Of a stretch of DNA of 64,000 bases, positions 9,163 through 17,972 are shown in pieces. This DNA comes from Deltaproteobacteria bacterium. GTDB lineage: Bacteria; Desulfobacterota; Syntrophobacteria; Syntrophobacterales; Thermodesulforhabdaceae. The stretch lies in NCBI GenBank assembly GCA_019309115.1, contig JAFDGW010000018.1:31432-95431 (forward strand). Reading direction: 5' to 3'. The translations under genes and the position numbers were made by a program. The notes under the pieces are model-generated. The model was not told the DNA's origin, did no database searches, and saw only the letters and a list, made by a program, of their open reading frames with translations. Within the stretch, counting starts at the first letter, position 1, and every line of letters begins with the position of its first letter.

Positions 9163-10107
9163 GTGAAAATTATGCATGTCCCGGTTCTTTGTGAAGAGAT
9201 TATTGATTTTTTTAGAGTATCGGCAGGGAATTTTGTTTTTCTTGATGGCACCATTGGTTCTGGTGGCCATACAGAAGCTATTTTAACGCGTGTCAACCCG
9301 AATTGTCGGGTTATTGGCATTGACAGAGATGAGAAAGCCATTCACCGGGTATGTGATAGACTCGGTGACTATGTTTCGGAAGGACGTCTTTTATTGTTCT
9401 GTGATAATTACGAGAACTTCGATGAGGTGCTCCAGTTGACAGGAGTGGATTTTCTCGATGGCGTCGTGCTTGACCTTGGGGTATCTTCCGAGCAACTGGA
9501 GTCTTCGGAAAGAGGATTCAGCTTTATCCATGATGGACCTCTGGATATGAGAATGTCCCGGCAGGGAACGCTGTCGGCTTACCATGTGGTGAACAGTTTT
9601 TCAGAGAATGAACTGGCTCGTATTTTCAGGGAATTTGGAGAAGAGCGTTACGCCAGAAGAATTGCCAGAGAAATAGTCAAGGCCAGGAAGGTTACTGCCA
9701 TTGGTAGCACATTGCAATTGGCCGAAATTGTGTCGAAGGCAATTCCGCCACGCAACGCCAGATCCCGTATTCACCCTGCTACTAGAGTTTTTCAGGCTCT
9801 CCGAATATTCGTGAACGATGAACTGGGAGCGTTAAAACGGTTTTTAGGTAAGATACTGAACTGGCTTGCACCAGGTGGAGTGCTCTGCATTGTGGCGTTT
9901 CACTCGCTCGAGGATCGTATTGTGAAGCATACTTTTAGAAAGTGGGCCAACCCCTGCACATGCCCTCCGGAGTATCCTGTATGCGTTTGTGGCAAGAAGC
10001 CAATGGTACGGTTGCTTACCAGAAAAGCTGTGAAACCTTCTGAAAATGAAATAAGAAACAACCCCCGTGCTCGAAGTGCTCGTTTGAGGGCAGTGCAGAA
10101 GCTGTAA
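9163..10107 (+). CDS. rsmH: 16S rRNA (cytosine-1402-N4)-methyltransferase RsmH
   Basis: RsmH uses S-adenosylmethionine to methylate N4 of C1402 in the ribosomal P-site. Class I methyltransferase motifs are visible: HVPVLCEE at the N-terminus, LDGTIGSGGHTEAIL, DGVVLDLGVSSEQLE, DMRM and FHSLEDRIVK. The frame is open upstream to 9085, but homology begins at VKIMHVPVL. The GTG at 9163 has AGGTGGG eight bases upstream and gives 314 residues, the usual length; ATG 9172 is an alternative. In most bacteria rsmH heads the division and cell wall cluster after mraZ. Here a CorC gene precedes it, and only ftsL follows. Confidence 0.95.
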   Translation: MKIMHVPVLCEEIIDFFRVSAGNFVFLDGTIGSGGHTEAILTRVNPNCRVIGIDRDEKAIHRVCDRLGDYVSEGRLLLFCDNYENFDEVLQLTGVDFLDGVVLDLGVSSEQLESSERGFSFIHDGPLDMRMSRQGTLSAYHVVNSFSENELARIFREFGEERYARRIAREIVKARKVTAIGSTLQLAEIVSKAIPPRNARSRIHPATRVFQALRIFVNDELGALKRFLGKILNWLAPGGVLCIVAFHSLEDRIVKHTFRKWANPCTCPPEYPVCVCGKKPMVRLLTRKAVKPSENEIRNNPRARSARLRAVQKL

Positions 10108-10129
10108 CCAGCAAGGAGCATCGTAGGAG

Positions 10130-10408
10130 ATGAGTGGTAAAAATTTTCTGGCACATATTGTTTGTGTGATTTTCTTAACAATTATGGCCCTCGGACTAGT
10201 GTGGATTCGAACGGAACGCATAAGGCTGGGTTATACTTTCTCACAGGCTTACAAAGTTTTGGCAGAGCTTGGCGAGGTGAACAAAAAATTGCGGCTCGAG
10301 TGGGAATATCTGACAGGATATACCAACCTTAGTAGGATAGCTTCTAAGGAATTTAATATGCACCCGCCTCGTAGTTCTGATATTTTATTCGTGATTACGG
10401 AAAAGTAG
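10130..10408 (+). CDS. ftsL: FtsL-like cell division protein
   Basis: A 92-residue bitopic protein with a short cytoplasmic tail, one membrane helix (about residues 8-25) and a periplasmic coiled-coil-like segment (about 35-70) ending in an ASKEFNMHPP motif. This matches FtsL, which joins FtsB and FtsQ in the divisome. The sequence itself is poorly diagnostic; the position directly after rsmH is the main support. The start ATG follows AGGAGATG-type purines. The usual downstream ftsI and mur genes are absent. Confidence 0.8.
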   Translation: MSGKNFLAHIVCVIFLTIMALGLVWIRTERIRLGYTFSQAYKVLAELGEVNKKLRLEWEYLTGYTNLSRIASKEFNMHPPRSSDILFVITEK

Positions 10409-10452
10409 ATGAACTTACACCGAAATCCAGCGTATTGGGAACGACCTTGAAT

Positions 10453-10482
10453 TTGACTTCACATTCCAGTGTTTTGTAATAT
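10453..10482 (+). promoter_or_regulatory. Candidate sigma-70 promoter for the IPCT/DIPPS gene
   Basis: TTGACT (10453-10458) and TAATAT (10477-10482) are separated by 18 bases. Both hexamers match the housekeeping consensus closely, and the pair lies about 90 bases upstream of the GTG start at 10574, in the only spacer between ftsL and this gene. Confidence 0.5.
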
Positions 10483-10573
10483 CATTACCTTGTTATCAAT
10501 TCGATTATCAGTTTAGCGCTTTTGTCTGGTGTCTGTATTTCATGAGAGGAAGAGGCTAGGAGGAGGTGGAGAA

Positions 10574-12043
10574 GTGCGGGCAAAAAATTTATTAAGGGAC
10601 ATTCCGGCGGTTATTCTGGCAGCAGGAGAAGGTTCGAGGCTGAGGAACAGCGAGGGTGAGGTACCCAAACCCCTAGTCAGGATCCATGGGCTTAGCCTTC
10701 TTGAAAGATCTTTGCTGACTTTCAAAACCGCTGGAGTTCGCAAGTTTTATGTTGTCGTCGGGTTTCAAAAGGACCGCGTGATAGAACACGCAAGAGAACT
10801 TGCAGAAAAACACGATATTTTCATTGAAATTATCAGCAGTGATTGCTGGCAATTAGGCAACGGAGCTTCAGCCAGTGCCCCGGCCGGCAGGATAGACAAA
10901 CCTTTTTTCCTTGCTATGTGTGATCACCTTTTCGATCCAGAGATACCAGTTCGTTTGTTCGAGACCGAGTGTGAAAATAATTCTGCCGTGTGTCGTCTTG
11001 CTGTGGACAGGAATTTTAGGGGAATTAACGACGTGGGGGAAGCCACGCTGGTTTCTATATTGGGTGACACTGTGGTTGACATTGGCAAAGGTATCCCAAA
11101 TGCGGATGCCATGGACACGGGGATTTTTCTTTGCAAACCTGAATTATTTGACGTGCTTAAGAAAGCTATTTCGCAAGGCAAGGGCAATCTGTCTGACGCA
11201 TTGCGGCTTTTAATTCCTGAAAAAAAGTTCAAAGTGGCGGACGTAACTGGCTTGTTCTGGTTTGATATAGATACGCCGTGGGACTTGAAAAAAGCCGAGG
11301 ATTCTCTTCTGGCTCTTTTAAAAAGATCCAAAAATATTGATGGTCCGGTGAGCAAATACATAAATCGACATTTCTCAATAGAGATAACCCGCAGGATTGC
11401 TCGGAAATCCATAACGCCCAACCAGGTGTCGGCTGTTGGGGCGGTTGTGGGGATACTAGGTGCTATGGGGTTTTTCATATCCGGTATGCTGGCTGATTCA
11501 GCTCCGTTGTTCTCGTTGGCATGTATTATAGCAGGATTGCTTGTACAGGTGTCCTCGATAATTGACGGTGTTGATGGAGAGATTGCGAGGCTGAAGTTTC
11601 AGCATTCGCCCTACGGAGCTTATGTAGACTACATGCTGGATCGGTATGTGGACGGTCTGGTTGTATGCGGTATTGCCTTTGCCCTGTTTAAGACGTCAGG
11701 ATCGTTGAGTGCCTTTCTGTGGGGTGGGTTGGCTTTAATAGGACTTCCATTGTCATCCATTCACAGGGCAAAATTTCGGGCTGAGACAGGCCGGAACTAC
11801 CTACCAGAAGAAGACGGATTTTTAAGAGTTTTACCATATTCCAGAGATGTCAGATTATTCGTGGTGTTTCTGGGAGCTGTGTTCGGAAGAATCGATTTTG
11901 TGCTTTATTATCTCTCAATTGTGCCAAATGTCGTGTCAATCATCAGATTTCGCCGAGTTAAGAAGGCTATGGAAGATGAAAGGGTTAGGGCTGTCGACGA
12001 GGCTAAAAGATTTGTCATTACCAGAGCAGATCAGATTGTGTGA
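10574..12043 (+). CDS. Bifunctional CTP:inositol-1-phosphate cytidylyltransferase / CDP-inositol:inositol-1-phosphate transferase (DIP-phosphate synthase)
   Basis: The N-terminal half (residues about 10-235) is a nucleotidyltransferase with AVILAAGEGSRL, VPKPLV, LGNGAS, AMCDHLF and NDVGEATLV, the pattern of archaeal and thermophile IPCT enzymes. The C-terminal half (about 270-480) is a CDP-alcohol phosphatidyltransferase with the full D-x2-DG-x2-AR-x8-G-x3-D-x3-D motif (DGVDGEIAR...D...D) and several membrane helices. Together these activities make CDP-inositol and join it to a second inositol-1-phosphate, the route to the thermophile solute di-myo-inositol phosphate. The frame is open from 10529, but GTG 10574 behind AGGAGGAGGT is the better start. 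Inositol-1-phosphate synthase is not in the window. A phospholipid headgroup role is the alternative. Confidence 0.85.
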   Translation: MRAKNLLRDIPAVILAAGEGSRLRNSEGEVPKPLVRIHGLSLLERSLLTFKTAGVRKFYVVVGFQKDRVIEHARELAEKHDIFIEIISSDCWQLGNGASASAPAGRIDKPFFLAMCDHLFDPEIPVRLFETECENNSAVCRLAVDRNFRGINDVGEATLVSILGDTVVDIGKGIPNADAMDTGIFLCKPELFDVLKKAISQGKGNLSDALRLLIPEKKFKVADVTGLFWFDIDTPWDLKKAEDSLLALLKRSKNIDGPVSKYINRHFSIEITRRIARKSITPNQVSAVGAVVGILGAMGFFISGMLADSAPLFSLACIIAGLLVQVSSIIDGVDGEIARLKFQHSPYGAYVDYMLDRYVDGLVVCGIAFALFKTSGSLSAFLWGGLALIGLPLSSIHRAKFRAETGRNYLPEEDGFLRVLPYSRDVRLFVVFLGAVFGRIDFVLYYLSIVPNVVSIIRFRRVKKAMEDERVRAVDEAKRFVITRADQIV

Positions 12044-12761
12044 TGAAATTGGGGTTGAATTTGTTGAAATTGTTGCTGAGATTTTTTGGGGATTACCGGG
12101 GGACAGATCAAGATGGTCAGAAATAAAATCGGCGCTTGAAAAGGTGTCTGTAGAACCCATTCTTCACGCTGCTTATATAGAGCTTAACATGGCCAGCATC
12201 AGGGATCGGATTGCCAAAGCGGCAGTTGACGAGTGCAGGTTGTGTCTCGAGATCGCGGAATATCTTGGAGCTAGGTACATGGTCATTCATCCGGGTAATT
12301 TAAATCGGAATTTTCCCCCGTCGTTCATCAACCGAGCGCGGGATAACCTTGTGAATTCTCTGAGAGACCTTGTAGAGGAAGCGCAGAACAGGAAAGTTAT
12401 GATGGCTCTAGAAAATGGGTGGAACGGAGAAAATCATCCTGTAATTGACTGTGTGGAGGTTCACAGAGAGATCATCGAACGTGTATCGAGCCCCTATCTT
12501 AGAGCTCTTGTTGACGTTGGTCACGTTAATACCTTTGGGGCCGATATTATTGAGTACATTGAGAGTCTAAAAGACTTGATAGTTGGGTTTCACATTCATG
12601 ATAATGATGGGACAAAGGACCAGCACCTGCCGCCGGGAAGCGGTTCAATTGATGATGACGTATATGAGCACTGTTTGCGGCAGGACGTTCCTTCTGTTAT
12701 TGAAGTGAATTCTCTCGAAGATATTTACAAAGCGTTTAATTACCTCAAGTCTTTGTCGTGA
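11976..12761 (+). CDS. Sugar phosphate isomerase/epimerase family TIM-barrel protein
   Basis: A 261-residue protein of the xylose isomerase-like/endonuclease IV-like TIM-barrel superfamily. Motifs include VEPILHAAYIELNMAS, YMVIHPG, MALENG, LVDVGHVNTFG and GFHIHDNDGTKDQHLPPGSG, with His, Glu and Asp residues placed as metal ligands. The start ATG at 11976 has AGAAGG nine bases upstream and overlaps the preceding gene by 68 bases; the frame is open further upstream, but that part shows no homology. The overlap indicates co-expression with the DIP synthase. The substrate is unknown; an inositol-related step is a position-based guess. Confidence 0.8.
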   Translation: MKGLGLSTRLKDLSLPEQIRLCDEIGVEFVEIVAEIFWGLPGDRSRWSEIKSALEKVSVEPILHAAYIELNMASIRDRIAKAAVDECRLCLEIAEYLGARYMVIHPGNLNRNFPPSFINRARDNLVNSLRDLVEEAQNRKVMMALENGWNGENHPVIDCVEVHREIIERVSSPYLRALVDVGHVNTFGADIIEYIESLKDLIVGFHIHDNDGTKDQHLPPGSGSIDDDVYEHCLRQDVPSVIEVNSLEDIYKAFNYLKSLS

Positions 12762-12799
12762 CGAAACGATAGATTTTTCGAACATCTCCTCCGGGGTGC

Positions 12800-12827
12800 T
12801 TGACAACAAGCACATGTGCAGTTTAAT
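12800..12827 (+). promoter_or_regulatory. Candidate sigma-70 promoter for the qrc operon
   Basis: A perfect TTGACA (12800-12805) is separated by 16 bases from TTTAAT (12822-12827). The pair lies about 90 bases upstream of the qrcA ATG at 12918, in the spacer after the isomerase gene. Confidence 0.55.
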
Positions 12828-12917
12828 AACATCGTTCCTTGTGAAAAAAGTATCGGGTTGTTTTCTTTCGGTTGTGAAAAAGTATTTAAACCAAAATGTC
12901 GTCAGGGGCGGCTCGTC

Positions 12918-13466
12918 ATGGAACACAACAAAGGCGCAACTTCTGGTAAAGTGGTCGTTGTAGTGGCGTTCCTCATAGGGTTTATAGGAGCGCTGGTTTT
13001 TGGGTGGGTGATTTTCCCGCAGATTCTTTATTCTAAGAAATATCAACCGATTAACTTTTCCCACGCTGCACATCAGGACAGTTCCTGTGAAGATTGCCAT
13101 TATTTTCGTGAGGATGGAACTTATTCCGGGATACCAAACATAGACAATTGTCGGGAGTGTCATGAAGAGATGATGGGGGAAAGTGAGGCCGAACGAATTC
13201 TTGTTGAGGAATACATTCAGAAGGACAAACCAATCCCGTGGCTTATCTATGCTTGGCAGCCGGACAATGTTTACTTTTCTCACGCACCCCATAAGGACAT
13301 GGATTGTGTGAGATGCCATCGCGATGTAAGTGAAGAGGAAAAGGCGCCACCTTATTACGAAAATAGGCTTACGGGATACAGTAAGAACACGATGAAAATG
13401 GTAGAATGTGAAAAGTGCCACGCCGCTCACGGTGCCAGTAACGCCTGTCAGGTTTGTCATAAATAG
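12918..13466 (+). CDS. qrcA: QrcA, membrane-anchored multiheme cytochrome c of menaquinone reductase
   Basis: QrcA is the cytochrome subunit of the Qrc complex, which accepts electrons from periplasmic cytochrome c3. The 182-residue protein has an N-terminal membrane anchor (about residues 11-35) and five CXXCH heme motifs (CEDCH, CRECH, CVRCH, CEKCH, CQVCH) with distal histidines in HAAH and HAPH pairs. The characterised Desulfovibrio QrcA is described as a hexaheme protein, so one site may be lacking or non-canonical here. ATG 12918 was chosen because homology and the anchor start there and AGGGGCGG lies upstream; the frame is open to 12816. Three further qrc genes follow in order. Confidence 0.92.
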   Translation: MEHNKGATSGKVVVVVAFLIGFIGALVFGWVIFPQILYSKKYQPINFSHAAHQDSSCEDCHYFREDGTYSGIPNIDNCRECHEEMMGESEAERILVEEYIQKDKPIPWLIYAWQPDNVYFSHAPHKDMDCVRCHRDVSEEEKAPPYYENRLTGYSKNTMKMVECEKCHAAHGASNACQVCHK

Positions 13467-13487
13467 GGCTGCATAGGAGAATTCGGA

Positions 13488-15851
13488 ATGAAGGTAGGAA
13501 GGCGAGCATTCATCGGTTTTGTAGCTGGTGCAGTCGGAGGTACTTTGCTGTCGCCGTTACCCTGGAAATTGGCCGACGATATTGCCATATGGACTCAGAA
13601 CTGGTCCTGGAGGCCATCTCCGGAGCGAGGCCACAGGGCGGCAAAGAAGACAATTTGTACTCTTTGTGGGGGCGGTTGCCCGATAGAAGTGGACTTTATA
13701 GATGGTAAACGGGCTGTTTATGCAAGAGGTGGTGATTGGGGGATTTGTTCGCTCGGTGCTTCTGCGGTGCAATACTTGTATGCTCCTTATCGAGTCCAGA
13801 CGCCCCTCAAACAAACGAAAAAACGGGGAGATATTTCGGGTTTTAAGCCCATAACCTGGAATGAAGCCCTGTCTGAGATTACTCAGAAAATCACTAAACT
13901 ACTAGGAGAAAGAAAAGGGCACTCTGTAGCATGTATAACCGGCCAAAAATATTCCAGCATTTTTGATCTATGGAAGCAATTTTTAAGAGCCTGCGGGTCA
14001 AAAAATGTCTTTTCGATGCCGGATTCTTTTGATTGTCAGCGAGCTGTAAGCCGAGCGATATTTGGAGCGGACGTTACTTTCGGCTTTAACCTTGCCGATG
14101 TTACGTGCGTTTTAAGTTTCGGCGCCGAATGGGCTGACGGATGGGGACCCAGGGCGCCGATGGCAAAGGTAGCTTCTGGATGGTTTTCGGAAAATCCCGG
14201 TAAGCCTGTGACCGAAGTTATTCACGTGTCATCTCGTCTGTCCATGAGTGCAGCCAAAGCCAGTGAATGGGTTGCTGTGAAGCCAGGCACTGAAGCAGCG
14301 CTGGCCTTGGGAATTGCTCATGTGATGATAAAAGAAAATCGTTTTGATCCGATAGTACGGGAATATGCTGGTTTTGAGGATTGGACTGATTTGAGCGGAA
14401 AAGAACGTCGTGGATTTAAGGATCTGGTGCTTAAAGATTACACACCAGAGAAGGTCGAAAAAATTACGGGCGTGGAAGCCCAAAAGATAGTGGAGATTGC
14501 TCATTCCTTTGCGAAACATCCCAAGGCTGTGGCTATATGGGGGCAGGGAACGGGGGGTCCGAGGTCGTTCTATGATGAGTCGGTTTTTGTCACCCTGAAT
14601 TTGTTAAAAGGCAACCTGGAAAAAGGGTTATTTCACCTTAAAGGGAATGTTCCTGTTGCTCCGTTGCCAGCAATCGAAGATGAGGTTGTCGAAACCGCTC
14701 CTAGACTGGAAGTAGCAGCCGACTGGAAGATACCGTTCGGTGAATACAGCTATCCTCTTTATCCATTTCTTGATGCTGTGGCTTCTCAGAAAGGCTATCC
14801 CATTGAGTTGCTTTTTGTACAGGAAGCCAACCCGGTCTATTGCTTACCTGAATCTGGGTTGGTCAAAGAAGCTTTTTCGAAGATTGGAATGGTAGTTGAC
14901 GTGACCAGTTTCATGGATGAGACGGCAGTTAATGCGGACATCATACTGCCCGCGCCGGTCATGCTGGAGCGATGGGATGACGTTTACGGTTTGCCCGTTT
15001 TTGCTCAGTCCATGTATGCTCTTTCTCGTCCACTTATCAATGCAAAGTACGATGTACGTCATCCGGGCGATGTCATACTAAATATAGCTGTTAAGGTGGG
15101 TGGTACGGTTAAAACGGCATTGCCTTGGAGGAATTACACCGATTATTTAAAGTTCAGGATTAAGGGAATTGCGGATTCTGGCCGCGGAGCTATCACGAAT
15201 CGTATGGACGAGCTCGTCAGTGTGTCAACGGTTAAGAAGAATTTCGGTGATATGGAAAGCCTTTGGAGAGAACTTTCCAAAGGTAAGATATGGTTTGATG
15301 TTCCGCCTTCAGCCTATGAGATTATAGGAACCGATAATGGAAAACCACAATTTTCAATTACGGCTTTAGGCGAGGCGGAAATGAAGATTGAAAAGGATGA
15401 ATTGTTGTTGCCTCACTATGAGCCATTTGTCGTTAGTAAAGGCAGCGGGGGTGAACATTCCCTGCTATTGATGGCTTATAATTGTGGCTTTATCAGTACA
15501 GGTTATTTGCCCAATTCTTACCTTATGATGAAAAATATCTGGGATTTTCAGCTCAAGGGAGATGACATTTTTGTTGAAATAAATCCCGCTACTGCCAGCA
15601 AGCTAGGGTTTAGGGAAGGTGACATGGCAGTGCTTAAGACGGTGAAAGGAGAGGCCAGAGTGAGGGTACATGTAGTTCCCTCCGTTCCCAAAGGGGTCAT
15701 TGGCATTCCTAAAGGGTTTGGCCACGGGGCTTATGATGTTTTTGTAAAGGATAAAGGTACGAATGCCAACCGCATGGTTGAGATCCACGTTGACCCTGTG
15801 ACTGGCCTTGGAATTGAAGTTGTTACTGGGGCGAAGCTGGTGCGAGCTTAA
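13488..15851 (+). CDS. qrcB: QrcB, molybdopterin-oxidoreductase family subunit of menaquinone reductase
   Basis: The 787-residue protein belongs to the molybdopterin oxidoreductase family. In the characterised Desulfovibrio complex this subunit carries no molybdenum and serves as a structural and electron-transfer part on the periplasmic side. A twin-arginine signal is visible at the start (GRRAFIGFVAGAVGG), and a CTLCGGGC...C set near residue 57 fits an N-terminal 4Fe-4S site. The C-terminal MopB-type barrel (INPATASKLGFREGD, then KGFGHGAYD) is present. It starts 21 bases after qrcA with AGGAGAATTCGGA upstream. The export route fits the periplasmic location. Confidence 0.92.
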   Translation: MKVGRRAFIGFVAGAVGGTLLSPLPWKLADDIAIWTQNWSWRPSPERGHRAAKKTICTLCGGGCPIEVDFIDGKRAVYARGGDWGICSLGASAVQYLYAPYRVQTPLKQTKKRGDISGFKPITWNEALSEITQKITKLLGERKGHSVACITGQKYSSIFDLWKQFLRACGSKNVFSMPDSFDCQRAVSRAIFGADVTFGFNLADVTCVLSFGAEWADGWGPRAPMAKVASGWFSENPGKPVTEVIHVSSRLSMSAAKASEWVAVKPGTEAALALGIAHVMIKENRFDPIVREYAGFEDWTDLSGKERRGFKDLVLKDYTPEKVEKITGVEAQKIVEIAHSFAKHPKAVAIWGQGTGGPRSFYDESVFVTLNLLKGNLEKGLFHLKGNVPVAPLPAIEDEVVETAPRLEVAADWKIPFGEYSYPLYPFLDAVASQKGYPIELLFVQEANPVYCLPESGLVKEAFSKIGMVVDVTSFMDETAVNADIILPAPVMLERWDDVYGLPVFAQSMYALSRPLINAKYDVRHPGDVILNIAVKVGGTVKTALPWRNYTDYLKFRIKGIADSGRGAITNRMDELVSVSTVKKNFGDMESLWRELSKGKIWFDVPPSAYEIIGTDNGKPQFSITALGEAEMKIEKDELLLPHYEPFVVSKGSGGEHSLLLMAYNCGFISTGYLPNSYLMMKNIWDFQLKGDDIFVEINPATASKLGFREGDMAVLKTVKGEARVRVHVVPSVPKGVIGIPKGFGHGAYDVFVKDKGTNANRMVEIHVDPVTGLGIEVVTGAKLVRA

Positions 15852-15869
15852 GTTTTTCGAATTTGCCGG

Positions 15870-16640
15870 ATGAAGAGGGTGATGTCTATGAGCGGACATG
15901 AGGAACACAAAGGTGGCGTTAGATACGGGATGGTCATAGATCTGGATAAGTGTACCGGATGTATGGCCTGTGCAATTGCGTGCCATCAGGAGAACAATGT
16001 TTCCTTTAGGACCGATGAAACAGATAAAACACGTAATATAGCTTGGATGCGCTTTTATCTCTTGGAAAACGGGAAAGATTATCCGGAATACAGCTTTGCT
16101 TATCTGCCGCGACCATGCTTTCACTGTGACGCTCCGCATCATGCGCCTTGTACATTTGTCTGTCCCGTTAATGCTACTCAGAGGGATGAACGAACCGGTA
16201 TAGTCAACATGATATATCCTCGTTGCATAGGTTGCAGATACTGCATGGTAGCATGTCCATATCATGCAAGAAGCTTCAATTGGTGGGATCCAAAGTGGCC
16301 TTCTCCGATGGAGGAGATGCTAAATCCGGAAGTGAGCACCAGAATGCGTGGAGTTATTGAAAAATGTACCTTTTGTCATCACAGGTTGAATAGAGCCAGG
16401 GATAAGGCCCGGATTGCGGGTGAAGATCCGGATAAGGTAGAGTACACGCCGGCTTGTGTGGAAGCCTGTCCCACTGGTGCCATAGTCTTTGGAAACTTGC
16501 TGGATCCTGAAAGTGAAGTGGCCAAATTGGCAAAAAGTTCTCGTGCCTTTACTATTTCGGCAAAGCTGGAGACCTATCCCAAGGTGTATTATTTAAGCAG
16601 TAAACCTTGGGTTAGAAAGCTTGCGGACAAGGGTTTGTAG
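15870..16640 (+). CDS. qrcC: QrcC, periplasmic iron-sulfur subunit of menaquinone reductase
   Basis: A 256-residue ferredoxin-like protein with four cysteine sets: CTGCMACAIAC, CFHCDAPHHAPCTFVCP, CIGCRYCMVACP and CTFCHHRLNRA...CVEACP. This is the NrfC/PsrB-type arrangement of four iron-sulfur clusters that forms a wire between QrcA/B and the membrane subunit. It has no signal peptide and is probably carried out with QrcB by the Tat system (known for such partners). ATG codons at 15870, 15882 and 15888 are possible starts; homology begins around residue 18, so the choice does not affect the domain. Confidence 0.93.
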   Translation: MKRVMSMSGHEEHKGGVRYGMVIDLDKCTGCMACAIACHQENNVSFRTDETDKTRNIAWMRFYLLENGKDYPEYSFAYLPRPCFHCDAPHHAPCTFVCPVNATQRDERTGIVNMIYPRCIGCRYCMVACPYHARSFNWWDPKWPSPMEEMLNPEVSTRMRGVIEKCTFCHHRLNRARDKARIAGEDPDKVEYTPACVEACPTGAIVFGNLLDPESEVAKLAKSSRAFTISAKLETYPKVYYLSSKPWVRKLADKGL

Positions 16641-16671
16641 GAGTTTATGAAAATTCGTGTGAGGGGCAACA

Positions 16672-17916
16672 ATGGATAAGGCTTTAATTCCTGAAGGCGT
16701 TAAAAGGTGTCCTTTTCCGGTTTTTGTGTTGTGGTTGCTTTTTTTGTTTGCGGTGATTGCATGGGGAGTATGGGCTGGAGTGTCGGTTTTGTGGAAGGGG
16801 CTTAATCTTACAGGTCTTAACAATTACTTTGGGTTTGGTCTTTACATAACCGTTGACCTTGGAGTTATCGCCCTTGGCGCTGGAGCTTTCTTTTCCGGTT
16901 TTTTGTTTTACGGAATATCGAGGTTTTTCCCAGCTTTGAAAGAAATTAAGAAAATAATAAATCTCGCCGTTGTGGTGGGCTTTGTTTGTTATACAGGTGC
17001 TCTTCTCGTTCTTTTGCTCGAAATTGGACAACCTCTTCGTGGCTGGTTTGGTTACTGGCATCCCAATGTACACTCCATGCTGACAGAAGTAATTTTCTGC
17101 ATAACCTGCTATGCCATCGTGCTGACCATCGAGTATGTTCCCATTATTCTCGAAAATAGAAAGTTGGATGCCATCAGACCTGTGCATATTTTTGGGCACT
17201 CCCTCCATGAGATCATGGCACTTTTTGCCCTTACGGGCACATTCCTTAGTTTTTTCCACCAGGGATCGCTTGGTGGAGTTGCCGGTGTACTTTTTGCCCG
17301 TCCTTTTTGCTACCGGACCGGCTTTTTCATTTGGCCTTGGACCTTCTTTCTGTTTGTGATTTCCGCCATTGCATCCGGCCCAGCATTTACGGCTCTGATT
17401 TGCCGAACCATAGAAAAGTTCGGACGTAAGCAGCTCGTTGATAGAAGCGTTTACGAGTTAATAGCGAAGATAGAGGGTTCCATTCTGGCTATATATATCG
17501 TGTTGAAGATTGCGGATACTCTGTATTGGGCCATGGTCACAGCACCTGAGATGGGTTTCAAACTCACGGATTTTTACCGCGAACCTTACGGTATGTGGTT
17601 ACTTTTTGCGGAGATAGTTGTGTGTGGAGTGGTCCCGGCAGCTGTTTTGCTTTCCCCTAAAGGACGCGCAAGCAACACCTTGATGTTCGGCGCCTTTTTC
17701 CTTGACTGTGCAGGAATAGTGATCAATAGGTTTGTTATGACCGTGCAGGCTTTGGCCGTGCCGGTTATGCCTTTTGATCACTGGGAAGTGTATGTTCCGA
17801 CCGTTTACGAGTGGGCACCCAGCATCGCGATGCTTGCTTACGGTGCTTTGATAATTTCGCTATCTTATCGTTACCTTCCGTTGTTCCCTCGTGAAAGAGA
17901 ATTGAACCCAACGTAG
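16672..17916 (+). CDS. qrcD: QrcD, NrfD/PsrC-like integral membrane subunit of menaquinone reductase
   Basis: The 414-residue protein has about ten membrane helices and belongs to the NrfD/PsrC family, which holds the quinone site of periplasmic-facing redox complexes. Family-typical stretches are LLLEIGQPLRGWFGYWHPNVHSMLTEV and a HQGSLGG motif. It is the last gene of the qrcABCD operon and ends in a hairpin shared with the converging clpB gene. Together the four subunits pass electrons from the c3 pool to menaquinone and can conserve energy in sulfate reducers growing on hydrogen or formate. Confidence 0.93.
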   Translation: MDKALIPEGVKRCPFPVFVLWLLFLFAVIAWGVWAGVSVLWKGLNLTGLNNYFGFGLYITVDLGVIALGAGAFFSGFLFYGISRFFPALKEIKKIINLAVVVGFVCYTGALLVLLLEIGQPLRGWFGYWHPNVHSMLTEVIFCITCYAIVLTIEYVPIILENRKLDAIRPVHIFGHSLHEIMALFALTGTFLSFFHQGSLGGVAGVLFARPFCYRTGFFIWPWTFFLFVISAIASGPAFTALICRTIEKFGRKQLVDRSVYELIAKIEGSILAIYIVLKIADTLYWAMVTAPEMGFKLTDFYREPYGMWLLFAEIVVCGVVPAAVLLSPKGRASNTLMFGAFFLDCAGIVINRFVMTVQALAVPVMPFDHWEVYVPTVYEWAPSIAMLAYGALIISLSYRYLPLFPRERELNPT

Positions 17917-17934
17917 TATTGATAATGGAAAAGC

Positions 17935-17961
17935 TGGGGCACGCTTTTGTGACGTGCCCCA
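17935..17961. terminator. Hairpin between converging qrcD and clpB
   Basis: TGGGGCACG (17935-17943) and CGTGCCCCA (17953-17961) form a perfect nine-base-pair stem with a nine-base loop. It lies in the 56-base gap between two converging stop codons. It could terminate transcription from both sides, although no long T run follows on either strand. Confidence 0.55.
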
Positions 17962-17972
17962 CACCATGCTTG

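Noticed and set aside
10529..10573. Earliest start of the IPCT/DIPPS frame
   Set aside because: The extra 15 residues would be encoded by the ribosome-binding region AGGAGGAGGT itself; GTG 10574 is better placed.
12816..12917. Earliest start of the qrcA frame
   Set aside because: It overlaps the likely promoter at 12800-12827, and the added residues precede a normal membrane anchor.
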